Notes under the pieces: model-generated
What the model was told of the DNA's origin: nothing
The model's input: the letters and a program-made list of their open reading frames with translations, nothing else
Database searches by the model: none
Shown here: piece by piece, positions 7,957-16,557 of the stretch
How the letters are laid out: each line of letters opens with the position of its first letter
Numbering within the stretch: position 1 is the stretch's first letter
Source of the DNA: Salinispira pacifica
GTDB lineage: Bacteria; Spirochaetota; Spirochaetia; DSM-27196; Salinispiraceae
NCBI RefSeq assembly: GCF_000507245.1
Contig: NC_023035.1
Location: 2,023,501 to 2,087,500 of the forward strand
DNA: 64,000 nt
Direction: 5' to 3'
Made by a program: the position numbers and the translations under genes

Positions 7957-9390
7957 TCAGCTTGATTTCTTTCTGTAAAACCGTAATTCTTTATCTGCTT
8001 GTTCTTCCCAGGGATATGCCGACGGTATTCGCTCATGATCCCCCAATATAACAATTCCCCCCGCCTTCATCCGTTCATCCAGTTCATTCAGCAGGCGGCT
8101 TGAATCTTCCCGGCTAAGATAGGATAAGAGATCCCGTGCCACTAGTAACTGGATAGGCGGCATTGCATGAGCGTGGGCTATATCGTGATATTCGAACAGA
8201 ATTGCATCCTTTATTTCCTGGTTGAAGCTGAGTCCGTTTGGACCGCTGACCATATGCTCGCGGTAAATATCGGGAACCGCTTTTTCATCAAAAATCATAT
8301 TGGGGGCACTGGATACAGAAAGCAAATCTTTATCGCTGGCCCAAATTTTTAATCTGGCTGCAGGATACTTTGTCTTCAGCAATACTGCAAGGGAGTATGT
8401 TTCATACCCTTTTCCGCAGCCGGGATTCCAGATGTGGAGTTGGTTATCAACATCATCCGGAAGAGCCGTATACAGTGCATCAAAAAGATCTTTCTCCCAG
8501 AGTCTGGATGTATATCGCGATGAGAATCCGGTGAGAAACTGATTTGCATCGGATTTGTTGGAAAGCTGAAGATTGTCCTTTGATCGCTCGTTCTTCCACT
8601 CCTGAAAACGCTGCTCGAACCAGTCCCTGTTGATGTCGCTTACGAAAAAATGTTCAAACGTTTCCAGAGTTTCAATAATAAACTGCTTATTTACTGACTC
8701 ACTGTCCTCGGATTTTACCGGTTTTTTCCCGGGCGAAGAGGCGGTAGTTTCGCCAGACTGTTGAGAGCCTTTTTTCTTTTGGGAACTCTGTTGAGTACTC
8801 CGGGATTCGGATGATTGCTCCTGACTATAGTTCTGTCTGCGGACCTGACGCTGAAGCTCATCCTGCTGATCCTTGTCTTTTTCCTCTTCAGGTTTACCGA
8901 GTATTCGTTCAACATCCAGGATGATGTACAGGCGGCCGTCATTTTCCACCACGCCGCTGATATATTTGATGTTAATATCACCGAAAATGGGGTGAGGCGG
9001 CTGAATGGTTTCCTTCGAAATTCCCACTACCTTGTCAATCTTATCTACCACCACCCCGATCATATTCGATTCAAGACGGAGAATCAGGCCGTTTTCTTCA
9101 TCCAGATTTTCATCGTCTTCGTGAGGAAGGTTGAACATTTCCCGGAGATCAATAATGGAGATGATCTCGCCTCTCAGGTTGTATACACCCCGTACAAACG
9201 GCGGAGTGTTGGGTACATAGGTGAAATTAATAAACTTGGCTATCTCTTTCACCTTCATGATATCGATGCCGTAATCTTTCCCGCCCAGGGTGAAGGTTAC
9301 CATCTTATAATCGATATTTTCGACCTTGGCATCCTGATCTTCAGCGGCCCGGGCATGTGCTGATTTCTTTGACTTGCTTAGAATTTTCAT
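7957..9390 (-). CDS. cheW: CheW coupling protein fused to a CheR-like methyltransferase domain
   Basis: Residues about 25-170 are a CheW domain (MVTFTLGGKDYGIDIMKVKE ... VRGVYNLRGEIISIIDLR) that links receptors to CheA. A low-complexity Gln/Ser/Lys linker (about 175-230) leads to a C-terminal CheR-like SAM methyltransferase fold (about 237-477). This has a motif I equivalent, IWNPGCGKGYETYSLAVLL, and the CheR-like stretch LLVARDLLSYLS, where CheR proper usually has C/R-N-x-L. Such CheW-CheR-like fusions are, to my knowledge, a feature of the spirochaete F2 chemotaxis class, where the CheR-like part is thought to be structural. SAM binding looks possible but is unproven. SD GAGGAA lies upstream of the ATG; the gap to cheA is 12 bp. 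Confidence 0.9.
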   Translation of the reverse strand: MKILSKSKKSAHARAAEDQDAKVENIDYKMVTFTLGGKDYGIDIMKVKEIAKFINFTYVPNTPPFVRGVYNLRGEIISIIDLREMFNLPHEDDENLDEENGLILRLESNMIGVVVDKIDKVVGISKETIQPPHPIFGDINIKYISGVVENDGRLYIILDVERILGKPEEEKDKDQQDELQRQVRRQNYSQEQSSESRSTQQSSQKKKGSQQSGETTASSPGKKPVKSEDSESVNKQFIIETLETFEHFFVSDINRDWFEQRFQEWKNERSKDNLQLSNKSDANQFLTGFSSRYTSRLWEKDLFDALYTALPDDVDNQLHIWNPGCGKGYETYSLAVLLKTKYPAARLKIWASDKDLLSVSSAPNMIFDEKAVPDIYREHMVSGPNGLSFNQEIKDAILFEYHDIAHAHAMPPIQLLVARDLLSYLSREDSSRLLNELDERMKAGGIVILGDHERIPSAYPWEEQADKELRFYRKKSS

Positions 9391-9402
9391 GCATATTCCT
9401 CA

Positions 9403-11880
9403 CTACCTGGGTGATACTTCCCTTCTCTGCCGCGCTTCCATTTCCATCTTCTGACCAAGCTCCAATAACTGGCTCACATCGATAATCAGTGAGACTGTTC
9501 CGTCACCGGTGATATTGGCGCCGGCAATTCCCGGTGCGTTGGTGTAGTGATCTCTCAGAGGCTTGATCACCACATCTTCTTCACCGATAAGCTGATCCAC
9601 AATCAGCCCCATTTTTTTGTCTCCGCTGCCGACTATGACCACAAAGAAGTGTTCCTTATCCTCGTCGGTGGGAATATTAAAAATCCTGTTCAGACGCATG
9701 AGACTCACAACATCTTCCCGGACATTGAACACTTCGTAGTTATCGATTTTCCTGATCTCTTCAGGTTTGATACGGTGACTGTCAAGAACTGCGGTAATCG
9801 GAATGGCGTAGAGCTCTTTGCCCACCCGTACAAGCAGGCCCTGAATAATTGCAAGTGTAAGGGGGATCTTTATGGTGAACCTGGATCCTTTCCCCTGAGC
9901 TGACCAGACTGAAACATTACCATTCAGTTTTTCGATCTGTTTTTTCACCACATCCAGACCCACACCCCGACCGCTGATATTGGTAATGGATTTCGCTGTG
10001 GAGAATCCCGGTTCAAAAATAAGATTGTAGGCTTCTATGTCCGTTAAAGCCTTATTAGGATGGATGATTCCTCTGTCAATTGCCTTCTTCTTAACTTTAT
10101 TGACATCAATCCCCCGTCCGTCGTCGAAGATCTCAATAAGAATCATGTTTCCTTCATTGCTTGCTTTGAGATGGATTTTTCCTTCGGGAGGCTTGCCGCT
10201 CTTTTTACGCTCTTCGGCGGTTTCAATTCCATGATCAAGGGAGTTTCTCACACAATGAATCAGAGGATCCAGAAGATCCTCAATAACGCTTTTATCAAGC
10301 TCTGTATCTTCCCCTTCAATTTCCAGCTTCACCTTTTTATCCAGTGACCGGCTGAGATCACGCACCAGGCGGGGAAACCGGGAGAATATCTGGGAAATGG
10401 GAACCATACGGATTCTCATTACCCCTTCCTGCAACTCTGAAGTGATGCGTCCAAGATTCTGGGCGGTGTTTCGGAACTTTGCGATGGAGGTTTTTATGGA
10501 ACCGTGAAAGCCGTCAAAGAATGAGGTGAGCTGACCGAATTGTTCCAGCATATCCCGTTTCACATCTTTGATTCCTTTACCGTTTTGTATCTCTTCCAGA
10601 TACTCGGGGAGTGAGTCAAAGAGCTCTTTGATCAGTTGGCGGTATTGGGTCTGTACCTGCTGGAGGTCACTGAGGTTTTCGGTGAACTGATTGCTCACCT
10701 GATTAAACGTAGCCTTGTTAATAACGGTTTCACTTACCAGGTTCAGCAGGTCATCGATCCGCTTACTCTCAACCCGGAGAATGGAGCTGGATGCCGTCTT
10801 GCGGGGCTCCTGTATTTCTTTCGGAGCCGGTTCGCTGTCTTTCATGCCGGCCTTGGCTGAATCAATCACTTCCTGAATGTCAGCCTCTTCTTCGTCATCT
10901 GAATCCTGGTCGTACAGGTCAGAATCTTCGGCGTCATAGGGCTCTTCGCTGCTGTAGATATTGTCTGTTTCCTCTTCAGTAGATGCTGGAGAATCAGATT
11001 CGCCGGCGGCATCCTGCAGCTGGATGTTGGGTTCGGAATCCACCTCGGACAGCGGGCGAATTTCCATGGTTGTGGTAACATCCGGAATCTGCAGAATTTT
11101 TTCGAGACGGCTTGCATCCGCTTTGGATGCAACGTAATAGACCACCTGAGGATAAAAATTATCTTCATACAGCGCTTCAAACTGTGGTCTGGTGGAGAGC
11201 ACCTTTCCTTCAGCCTTCAATGCAGCGAATACCTGTATTCCTCCCACCGTGTTCATGGGATTGTCAGGGTTAAAGTTAATAATCACCTGATAAACAGTTT
11301 CGCCCTCATCGGCATTTTCCTGAAGTTCCAGCAGATCATATTCGGAAAGCTTGACCCGGGTATTTGTATCCCCGTCTTCATCGGCTGTCTTTCCTGGGGA
11401 TTTTTTCTCAGTCTTCCCGGCAGATGCCTTTTTCGGTTTCCTGGAAGCAGGTTTACCCTTCCCTGATTTTGAAGCCCCTGTGCTGCCCTTGAGAAAACCT
11501 CTCAGGGTTTCCTCGGTGGAACTGATATCTTCTTCATATACACTGCCGTGGGAACGTTCGGACAGCATGGCTTTGATAATATCTATTGAATCCAGAAGAG
11601 TATCGATAATGGTTTCATTGATAGAGAGCTTTCCTGCGCGGATATCGTCCAGGACATCTTCCACAATATGGGTAAACTCCGACAGTTCTGACATCTGTAC
11701 GGTGGCGGAGGCGCCTTTCAGGGTATGTGCGGCCCGGAAAATTTCATCTATCGAGTCCTGATTTGACTGGTCGTTTTCCAGTACAAGAATATTCTGCTCA
11801 AGCAGATCCACCTGCATTTCCGCTTCAACAAAATAATCTTTCAGCAACTCTTCATTATTTGGATCTAGGTAATCGCTCAT
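9403..11880 (-). CDS. cheA: Chemotaxis histidine kinase CheA
   Basis: CheA is the cytoplasmic kinase that phosphorylates CheY. Domains in order are: P1/HPt (residues 1-110, phospho-His in HTLKGASATVQM near residue 52), a Lys/Pro-rich linker, a P2-like domain (about 195-280, VYQVIINFNPDNPM ... DVTTTMEIRPL), an acidic linker, P3 dimerisation (about 365-480), P4 ATPase (about 480-660; N-box in HCVRNSLDHGIE, DDGRGIDVNKVKKKA, and SGRGVGLDVVKKQIE) and P5/CheW-like (660-820). Length is 825 aa. The ATG fits the usual CheA opening (SDYLDPNNEELLKDYF) but has no Shine-Dalgarno and sits seven bases behind a -10 box, so the mRNA looks leaderless. Confidence 0.96.
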   Translation of the reverse strand: MSDYLDPNNEELLKDYFVEAEMQVDLLEQNILVLENDQSNQDSIDEIFRAAHTLKGASATVQMSELSEFTHIVEDVLDDIRAGKLSINETIIDTLLDSIDIIKAMLSERSHGSVYEEDISSTEETLRGFLKGSTGASKSGKGKPASRKPKKASAGKTEKKSPGKTADEDGDTNTRVKLSEYDLLELQENADEGETVYQVIINFNPDNPMNTVGGIQVFAALKAEGKVLSTRPQFEALYEDNFYPQVVYYVASKADASRLEKILQIPDVTTTMEIRPLSEVDSEPNIQLQDAAGESDSPASTEEETDNIYSSEEPYDAEDSDLYDQDSDDEEEADIQEVIDSAKAGMKDSEPAPKEIQEPRKTASSSILRVESKRIDDLLNLVSETVINKATFNQVSNQFTENLSDLQQVQTQYRQLIKELFDSLPEYLEEIQNGKGIKDVKRDMLEQFGQLTSFFDGFHGSIKTSIAKFRNTAQNLGRITSELQEGVMRIRMVPISQIFSRFPRLVRDLSRSLDKKVKLEIEGEDTELDKSVIEDLLDPLIHCVRNSLDHGIETAEERKKSGKPPEGKIHLKASNEGNMILIEIFDDGRGIDVNKVKKKAIDRGIIHPNKALTDIEAYNLIFEPGFSTAKSITNISGRGVGLDVVKKQIEKLNGNVSVWSAQGKGSRFTIKIPLTLAIIQGLLVRVGKELYAIPITAVLDSHRIKPEEIRKIDNYEVFNVREDVVSLMRLNRIFNIPTDEDKEHFFVVIVGSGDKKMGLIVDQLIGEEDVVIKPLRDHYTNAPGIAGANITGDGTVSLIIDVSQLLELGQKMEMEARQRREVSPR

Positions 11881-11887
11881 ATTTTAA

Positions 11888-11915
11888 ATCATATACTAAT
11901 GAAATGGTAAGTCAA
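11888..11915 (-). promoter_or_regulatory. Predicted che operon promoter giving a leaderless mRNA
   Basis: On the minus strand TTGACT (11910-11915) and TATGAT (11888-11893) are 16 bp apart, and only seven bases lie between the -10 box and the cheA ATG at 11880. A transcript starting at the usual distance would begin at or next to the start codon. No GGAG-like sequence is present. Confidence 0.55.
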
Positions 11916-11993
11916 TATTAAATTGTAAATATTTGACCCCGATTTGAAAAAAATACTGAATACGCTTTGTTTATTAAATCTTTCCAAACTATA

Positions 11994-12021
11994 AAACGGC
12001 AGACCCGAAGGCCTGCCGTTT
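11994..12021 (-). terminator. Strong terminator behind flaA
   Basis: A 12-bp stem (AAACGGCAGGCC paired with GGTCTGCCGTTT, one G-U pair) closes a TTCG tetraloop and runs into TTTTATAG on the minus strand, 30 bp after the flaA stop. It insulates the divergently placed che promoter region from flaA transcription. Confidence 0.8.
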
Positions 12022-12050
12022 GGTGTTTCAATTAATCTGTAGCTGTGAGC

Positions 12051-13067
12051 TTACTGCTGCTCTTCCTCAGCTTCACGCTCAGCGGGATTGTCCATTTTCT
12101 GGCTTTCGAGATAGCGCAGAACCTGGAGGTTACCAAGGCGTTCAACTTCAGCGTTTCGCCGTGATTCTTCACGCTGCTGAAGAATACCCCAGATAGCTTC
12201 ATCATCAATGTCCCGTTCGAGGGTAAGAACGGCTTTGTCATACACAACGCTTACATCTTTAATGTAGGTTACGAAGTCGCCGCCTTCCTGTGCCGCATCA
12301 CGATACACCCGGAAACCCACAAGCTTAACCATTGGGGCAAGTTTGGGATAAAGGGGATAAGTGCGGAGTTCACGGTTCCGTACTTCTTCGATATACGCAG
12401 GGTTACTCCATGTCATGGTTCTCCAACCGTCGAAGTCAAGATAACCCAGGAAATATTCCCGTTCACGATTTTCATGATCCTGAAGAATCACACTGAGGCC
12501 CTGGGGAAAATTCAGGCCGTGTACGTTTACAGAAATGCTTTTTACAACTGCAACATTCTTCAGAACACCGTATCCGTCAAACTGTTCGCCCCGGCCCTGA
12601 TCGGCGGGATCAACACTGAGGGTACCATCGGCGTTTACTGTTTTCACATCAGAATAAGCCGGGATTTCGAAAGGAGGCTGAACAATACCCCATGCATTGA
12701 AGGGTTCGGTGGGAAAATGGATCCGCACACCGAGAGTTGTTTCGCCGGGATACTGTACCGCATCATCCCGAACGGGTGCTGCAGCTGTGTATGATCTGGA
12801 CTGGTTTTCAACAGAACGTGCCGAAGAGTTCAGAATAACTTCCCAGTTTTCTACATAAAGTGAAGTTTTCATCTGAGCCTTTTCTTCTTCTGTGAAACTT
12901 GACCCTGCAGCAGTGCTGAAGTCTATCAGTGTAGCTTCATTCTGTGCGGGATTATCAGCAGGATAATCCGCAGTCAGGGTGTTAAAATCAATGAGTGTCG
13001 CTTCCTCGGCAAACACGAATGTGCCTGCGATTATTGCTACCAGAATAAGAATGAAGAACCTTTTCAT
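12051..13067 (-). CDS. flaA: Flagellar filament outer layer (sheath) protein FlaA
   Basis: FlaA coats the FlaB core of spirochaete periplasmic flagella. The 338-aa precursor has a typical signal peptide (MKRFFILILVAIIAGTFVFA, cleavage before EEATL). The mature part matches FlaA in layout: TLGVRIHFPTEPFNAWGIVQ, then VAVVKSISVNVHGLNFPQGL, then GYLDFDGWRTMTWSNPAYI, and a charged C-terminus. The motif EATLIDF occurs twice close together near the mature N-terminus (EEATLIDFNTL, NEATLIDFSTA). I place the start at 13067, because AAAGGAG lies six bases upstream; an in-frame TTG seven codons earlier lacks one. It has its own promoter and terminator. Confidence 0.93.
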   Translation of the reverse strand: MKRFFILILVAIIAGTFVFAEEATLIDFNTLTADYPADNPAQNEATLIDFSTAAGSSFTEEEKAQMKTSLYVENWEVILNSSARSVENQSRSYTAAAPVRDDAVQYPGETTLGVRIHFPTEPFNAWGIVQPPFEIPAYSDVKTVNADGTLSVDPADQGRGEQFDGYGVLKNVAVVKSISVNVHGLNFPQGLSVILQDHENREREYFLGYLDFDGWRTMTWSNPAYIEEVRNRELRTYPLYPKLAPMVKLVGFRVYRDAAQEGGDFVTYIKDVSVVYDKAVLTLERDIDDEAIWGILQQREESRRNAEVERLGNLQVLRYLESQKMDNPAEREAEEEQQ

Positions 13068-13116
13068 TCTGCGCTCCTTTATTTTCAAGCCTTATTCGAT
13101 GTACTCGCTATATCAA

Positions 13117-13144
13117 ATTATATCTATACCCAATTCTTTGTCAA
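13117..13144 (-). promoter_or_regulatory. Consensus sigma70 promoter of flaA
   Basis: Both hexamers match the sigma70 consensus perfectly (TTGACA at 13139-13144, TATAAT at 13117-13122 on the minus strand) with a 16-bp spacer, about 50 bp upstream of the flaA start. This predicts high, housekeeping-type expression, unlike sigma28-driven flagellin genes. Confidence 0.8.
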
Positions 13145-13206
13145 ATCTTTTTACTGAATTCCCGGGACTTCATGGAAAAATCATGAATAAACCCCCCAAG
13201 TGTCCG

Positions 13207-13713
13207 CTATTCGGCGGCTGCAGGCAGGGAATACGGCGGTATAAAGGGCTCCTGACCATCCAGCAGAAATACTACCCGGCGTACCGCAGGAAAGTTGGAT
13301 GTAATACCGTTCTCAAGAATAGAAAAGGATTCTTGAAGAGTAAGATCCTTACCGGGTATCCGTTTCATGGCATTCCTGTCCAGATCCACCACCAGCTCAC
13401 CGCCTCCGGGAAGGAACAGGGAACGCAGGGAAGTGTCCCTCTGGAAGATATGATAGTTTCGAATATTGGCGGGCCCGAGAATGCATTCTTCCACGTACTG
13501 GGCGATCCGGTCACGCCGCCCCCTCTCCCTGGGAAGGGTGCGGTACTCGGCGATTATTTTTCCCTCCACGGAATCGGGAAAATACAGAATCACCTTCTCC
13601 CGGCGGAAATTTGAAACACCGTACAACAGCGCAGAGAGAAAAAACACTGCGACAATCATCATGAGCCATTTATGATCTTTAAAAAGACTGTTTTTTAATT
13701 TACTGAGATACAC
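13207..13713 (-). CDS. Membrane-anchored GerMN-domain protein
   Basis: The 168-aa protein has an N-terminal transmembrane segment (about residues 16-33) and an extracytoplasmic domain resembling GerMN: KVILYFPDSVEGKIIAEYR, then a line like VEECILGPANIRNYHIFQRD, then ELVVDLDRNAMKRIPG and SILENGITSNFPAVRRVVFL. GerMN domains often occur beside cell-wall amidases. Here the gene overlaps the amidase gene by 14 bp, so the pair probably acts together in peptidoglycan remodelling. The exact molecular role of GerMN is not settled. Confidence 0.8.
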   Translation of the reverse strand: MYLSKLKNSLFKDHKWLMMIVAVFFLSALLYGVSNFRREKVILYFPDSVEGKIIAEYRTLPRERGRRDRIAQYVEECILGPANIRNYHIFQRDTSLRSLFLPGGGELVVDLDRNAMKRIPGKDLTLQESFSILENGITSNFPAVRRVVFLLDGQEPFIPPYSLPAAAE

Positions 13714-14743
13714 TTTCGAAATCCTGAATAAAGTCGGTTATCCCATTATAAATTCCCTTGCTGATGTTCTGCAAGTAGAGAGGGTTGTTCAGCAGTTCAA
13801 CCTCTTCAGGATTTGTGACAAAACCCACTTCAACCAGCACCGAAGGCATATGGGCTTTTCGGACAACGTACCAGTCCATTTCCTTCAAACCCCTGGAGCG
13901 GGTGTACCCTCCCAGCTCGGCCATCATTCCCCGCTCGATATTCTGGGCAAGAATGATGCTCTCCACCGTGTACTCTTCCTCAAGAATGCTGTTCAGGATG
14001 GGAAGCACCGATGAATTTTCCGAATCCACGTCGTCCGGCTCCAGCAGCTGTCGGCGGTATTCCGGCGGCAGGTACCACACCTCAATACCTTTGGCCCTGG
14101 AATTCAGGGCGGCATTGGCATGAATGCTGATAAAGACGATTTTTTCATCCGGTCCGCTGCTCAGTCCGTTTGCCAGTGCGGTTCGCTGCTCAAGGGTGAG
14201 ATACCTGTCGTCTTCCCTGGAGATTACAATCTCCTTGCCGGGATAGCGGTCTCCCAGACGCCGGGCGAGATCTCTGGCAACTTCCATTACGATATGCTTT
14301 TCGTAGATCGGTTCTCCGCTGGCAAGGGTACCGATGGTCCCCGGATCCTTGCCTCCGTGTCCGGGATCGATAAATATTGTGGATATTTCCCGGGTATCGG
14401 CGGATTCCGGCCTGACAAACAGAGCCTGTATCCGGTCTGCGGTGCTGTCGGGAAAATAGAGGGTGCCGTCCTGAAAATACGGCGGACTGATTACCGATGT
14501 ATTGAGAAAGTTATGGGTCATCAGAGGAACCTCCGGCATGAAGGTGAGCACCTCATCACCCCGCCATATCATTCCTCGGTTAAGAATATCGTCCCAGTAC
14601 AGGTCAAGTTCATTTTCCTTCAGCAGCCCCTCCAGAGAGATATCACCATGAATCGGAACAGCGGCCAGAAGAAAACACAGCAGCCCCGCCTTGAGTACAA
14701 CGGAGAAAAATCGATTTTTGACCTGTGCTGTTTTCACTTCCAA
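13700..14743 (-). CDS. N-acetylmuramoyl-L-alanine amidase (Amidase_3 family)
   Basis: The enzyme cleaves the lactyl-amide bond between MurNAc and the peptide stem. The zinc site is visible: His in FIDPGHGGKDPGT, Glu in the EKHIVMEVARDLA helix, His in FISIHANAALNSRAKGIE, and the C-terminal VLVEVGFVTNPEEVELL. I place the start at the TTG at 14743. The upstream gene stops at 14745, an AGGAG lies six bases before this TTG, and a signal peptide follows at once (FFSVVLKAGLLCFLLAAVPIHG). The ATG at 14797 is the alternative; it lacks a good Shine-Dalgarno and would lie inside the upstream gene. The region between signal peptide and catalytic domain (about 80 aa) is unassigned. Confidence 0.88.
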   Translation of the reverse strand: MEVKTAQVKNRFFSVVLKAGLLCFLLAAVPIHGDISLEGLLKENELDLYWDDILNRGMIWRGDEVLTFMPEVPLMTHNFLNTSVISPPYFQDGTLYFPDSTADRIQALFVRPESADTREISTIFIDPGHGGKDPGTIGTLASGEPIYEKHIVMEVARDLARRLGDRYPGKEIVISREDDRYLTLEQRTALANGLSSGPDEKIVFISIHANAALNSRAKGIEVWYLPPEYRRQLLEPDDVDSENSSVLPILNSILEEEYTVESIILAQNIERGMMAELGGYTRSRGLKEMDWYVVRKAHMPSVLVEVGFVTNPEEVELLNNPLYLQNISKGIYNGITDFIQDFESVSQ

Positions 14744-14744
14744 C

Positions 14745-16540
14745 TCACTCTCCTGAGAGTGCACTGTACTCTTGAATGATATTCCGGATCGCTTCATCTC
14801 TACTAATGTCGGTAGAATTGTGATGATTTTGAGAGTTCTCTGCTTCAAGATAGTAGCATAATCCCTGATATCCGGCTCTAAGCAGGCAAAACAGCATTTC
14901 CGGGTTATCCCCGGCGCTACCGCCGGCTGCCCATGAGAAATCCTGATGTATGCGGCGGGTATCCCGGAGAGATTGAGACAAACTTCGGTAGTTCCAATCC
15001 TGTTCCCCATACTCCAGATAGGCCTGCGGAATTGTAAACTCATCGACTTTCCGGTAGCTGTCTTCACTGATTAGCCGGTCTGAATCTAGGGACAGGGCGG
15101 CATAATCCTTCAGGAACAGCGACATCAGACGGGGATATGCCGGGGGAAAATCGCTTCCCAGAATATGCTGCAGCCGGGAAGGTTTTACCGGGGCAAGCCT
15201 GAAAAGGTAGGCTGCGACACCTGCTTCAGCCCGCTGAGCGGAGGTCGCTCCTCCTGAACCCTGCTCTTCCCGGCAGATAATGTTGCCGCATTTTTCCACA
15301 TTATTTCTGGGGAACCTCAGTTCGTCCCCTGACCTGACGGTAATAAAATGGAATTCCCCCGCCTCCTCCCGGGATCCCGGAGCGGCACCGGCGGGAATAA
15401 TCCTGCGGTCGAAAATCACATCCTTCAGCGTACCGGGAATGGATACCATGCCCCGTTCAGACACCCCGATACGGCTCTGCGGAGTAAAATACTCTTCATA
15501 CTTCCCTGGGTTCTCACCCAGGGCAATGAGCACGGCACCCACTGCTGGGTGAACCCCGCTGTGAAGAGGATATGTCCATCCCGACATGTAGCCTCCCGAA
15601 AGGCGTGCGGCAACTTCGCCGATCACCGGGCCCCGTTCTGTCATGAAAACATCCCCTTTGGCTGCCCCCCTGCTGATGCCCAGGGCGGCGGCGGCCCGGA
15701 AGAGGGTGTCAAACATTTCATGGGCGGACTCTTCACTGAGACCGCTGGGAAAATCATGACCCCGCTCAATATAATATGGAGGATAATCGATGCTTCGCCG
15801 TGCAATACCCATGGGCATGGCTGTATCATCTGAAATAAGCGAGTCAAGACTGTACTCTACGCCCCGGATCTCCTCTTCCAGCACCAGGGTCAGTCCGGGG
15901 GAATAGCGCAGCGCCTCCGCGGCAGCGGGGCCGAGCTCCCGGGGCCCGGAAATTTTCCGTACACCCCGGGCACCCATGTTATCTCCGGGCTTCACCACCA
16001 GTGGATACTCCAGCCCTTCCCGGCTGATCTTTTCCAGCAGTACTTCAGCAGGCTTTTCGGGGTACCGGAGGTCTTCGGCCCCTGGGGTGAGGGATACGAA
16101 GCCGGGACAGGGAATTTGATGTTCCCGGAGTACCTTGCGCATGCGGTCCTTCCTGCTGGCGTTCAGAGCGGCTTCATAGGAGATTCCCGGAAGATTGTGA
16201 GCCTGGGCCACCCATGCCACCGAGGCTGAAAAATCGGTGCCCACCGTGAGCACGCCATCCAGACCTCCCCGGTCCCGAATATCAGCTGCTGCAGCGGTGA
16301 GTCCCGGTAAATCCTTCAGGTCGATATGATAAAACCCGCTGGAGCTTCCGGCACCGGGAGCATCTGCATTGCCGTCGGCAATGAACAGCTGTATGCCCAT
16401 GGCCTGGGCAATATGGATTGCCGGCAGTTGCATGGTGTTGGCCCCAGAAACAGCATCCGCCGGCCTCCGGGGGACTGAGCCTTCCACGATTCAATAAAAG
16501 ATCTGGTACGGGCGTTAAGAGCAAGATCAGGATGATACAT
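14745..16540 (-). pseudogene. ATP-grasp carboxylate-amine ligase-like protein, interrupted by a one-base frameshift
   Basis: ATP-grasp enzymes join a carboxylate to an amine or thiol through an acyl phosphate. The long frame (stop at 14745) has the ATP-grasp core: YPLVVKPGDNMGARGVRKI, VLEEEIRGVEYSLDSLI, and VIGEVAARLSGGYMSGW. Its N-terminus lies in another frame. From an ATG at 16540 (GAGG five bases upstream) one reads residues ending in GGRRMLFLG; adding one G to the GGGG run (plus-strand C4 at 16442-16445) joins this to ANTMQLPAIHIAQAMGIQL, a normal first strand and helix. The true product would be about 598 aa. It sits in the sugar/cell-wall operon, 17 bp behind the PseG-like fusion gene. 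A homopolymer sequencing error is as likely as a real mutation. Confidence 0.75.
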
Positions 16541-16557
16541 AAAAACCTCACAGGCTG

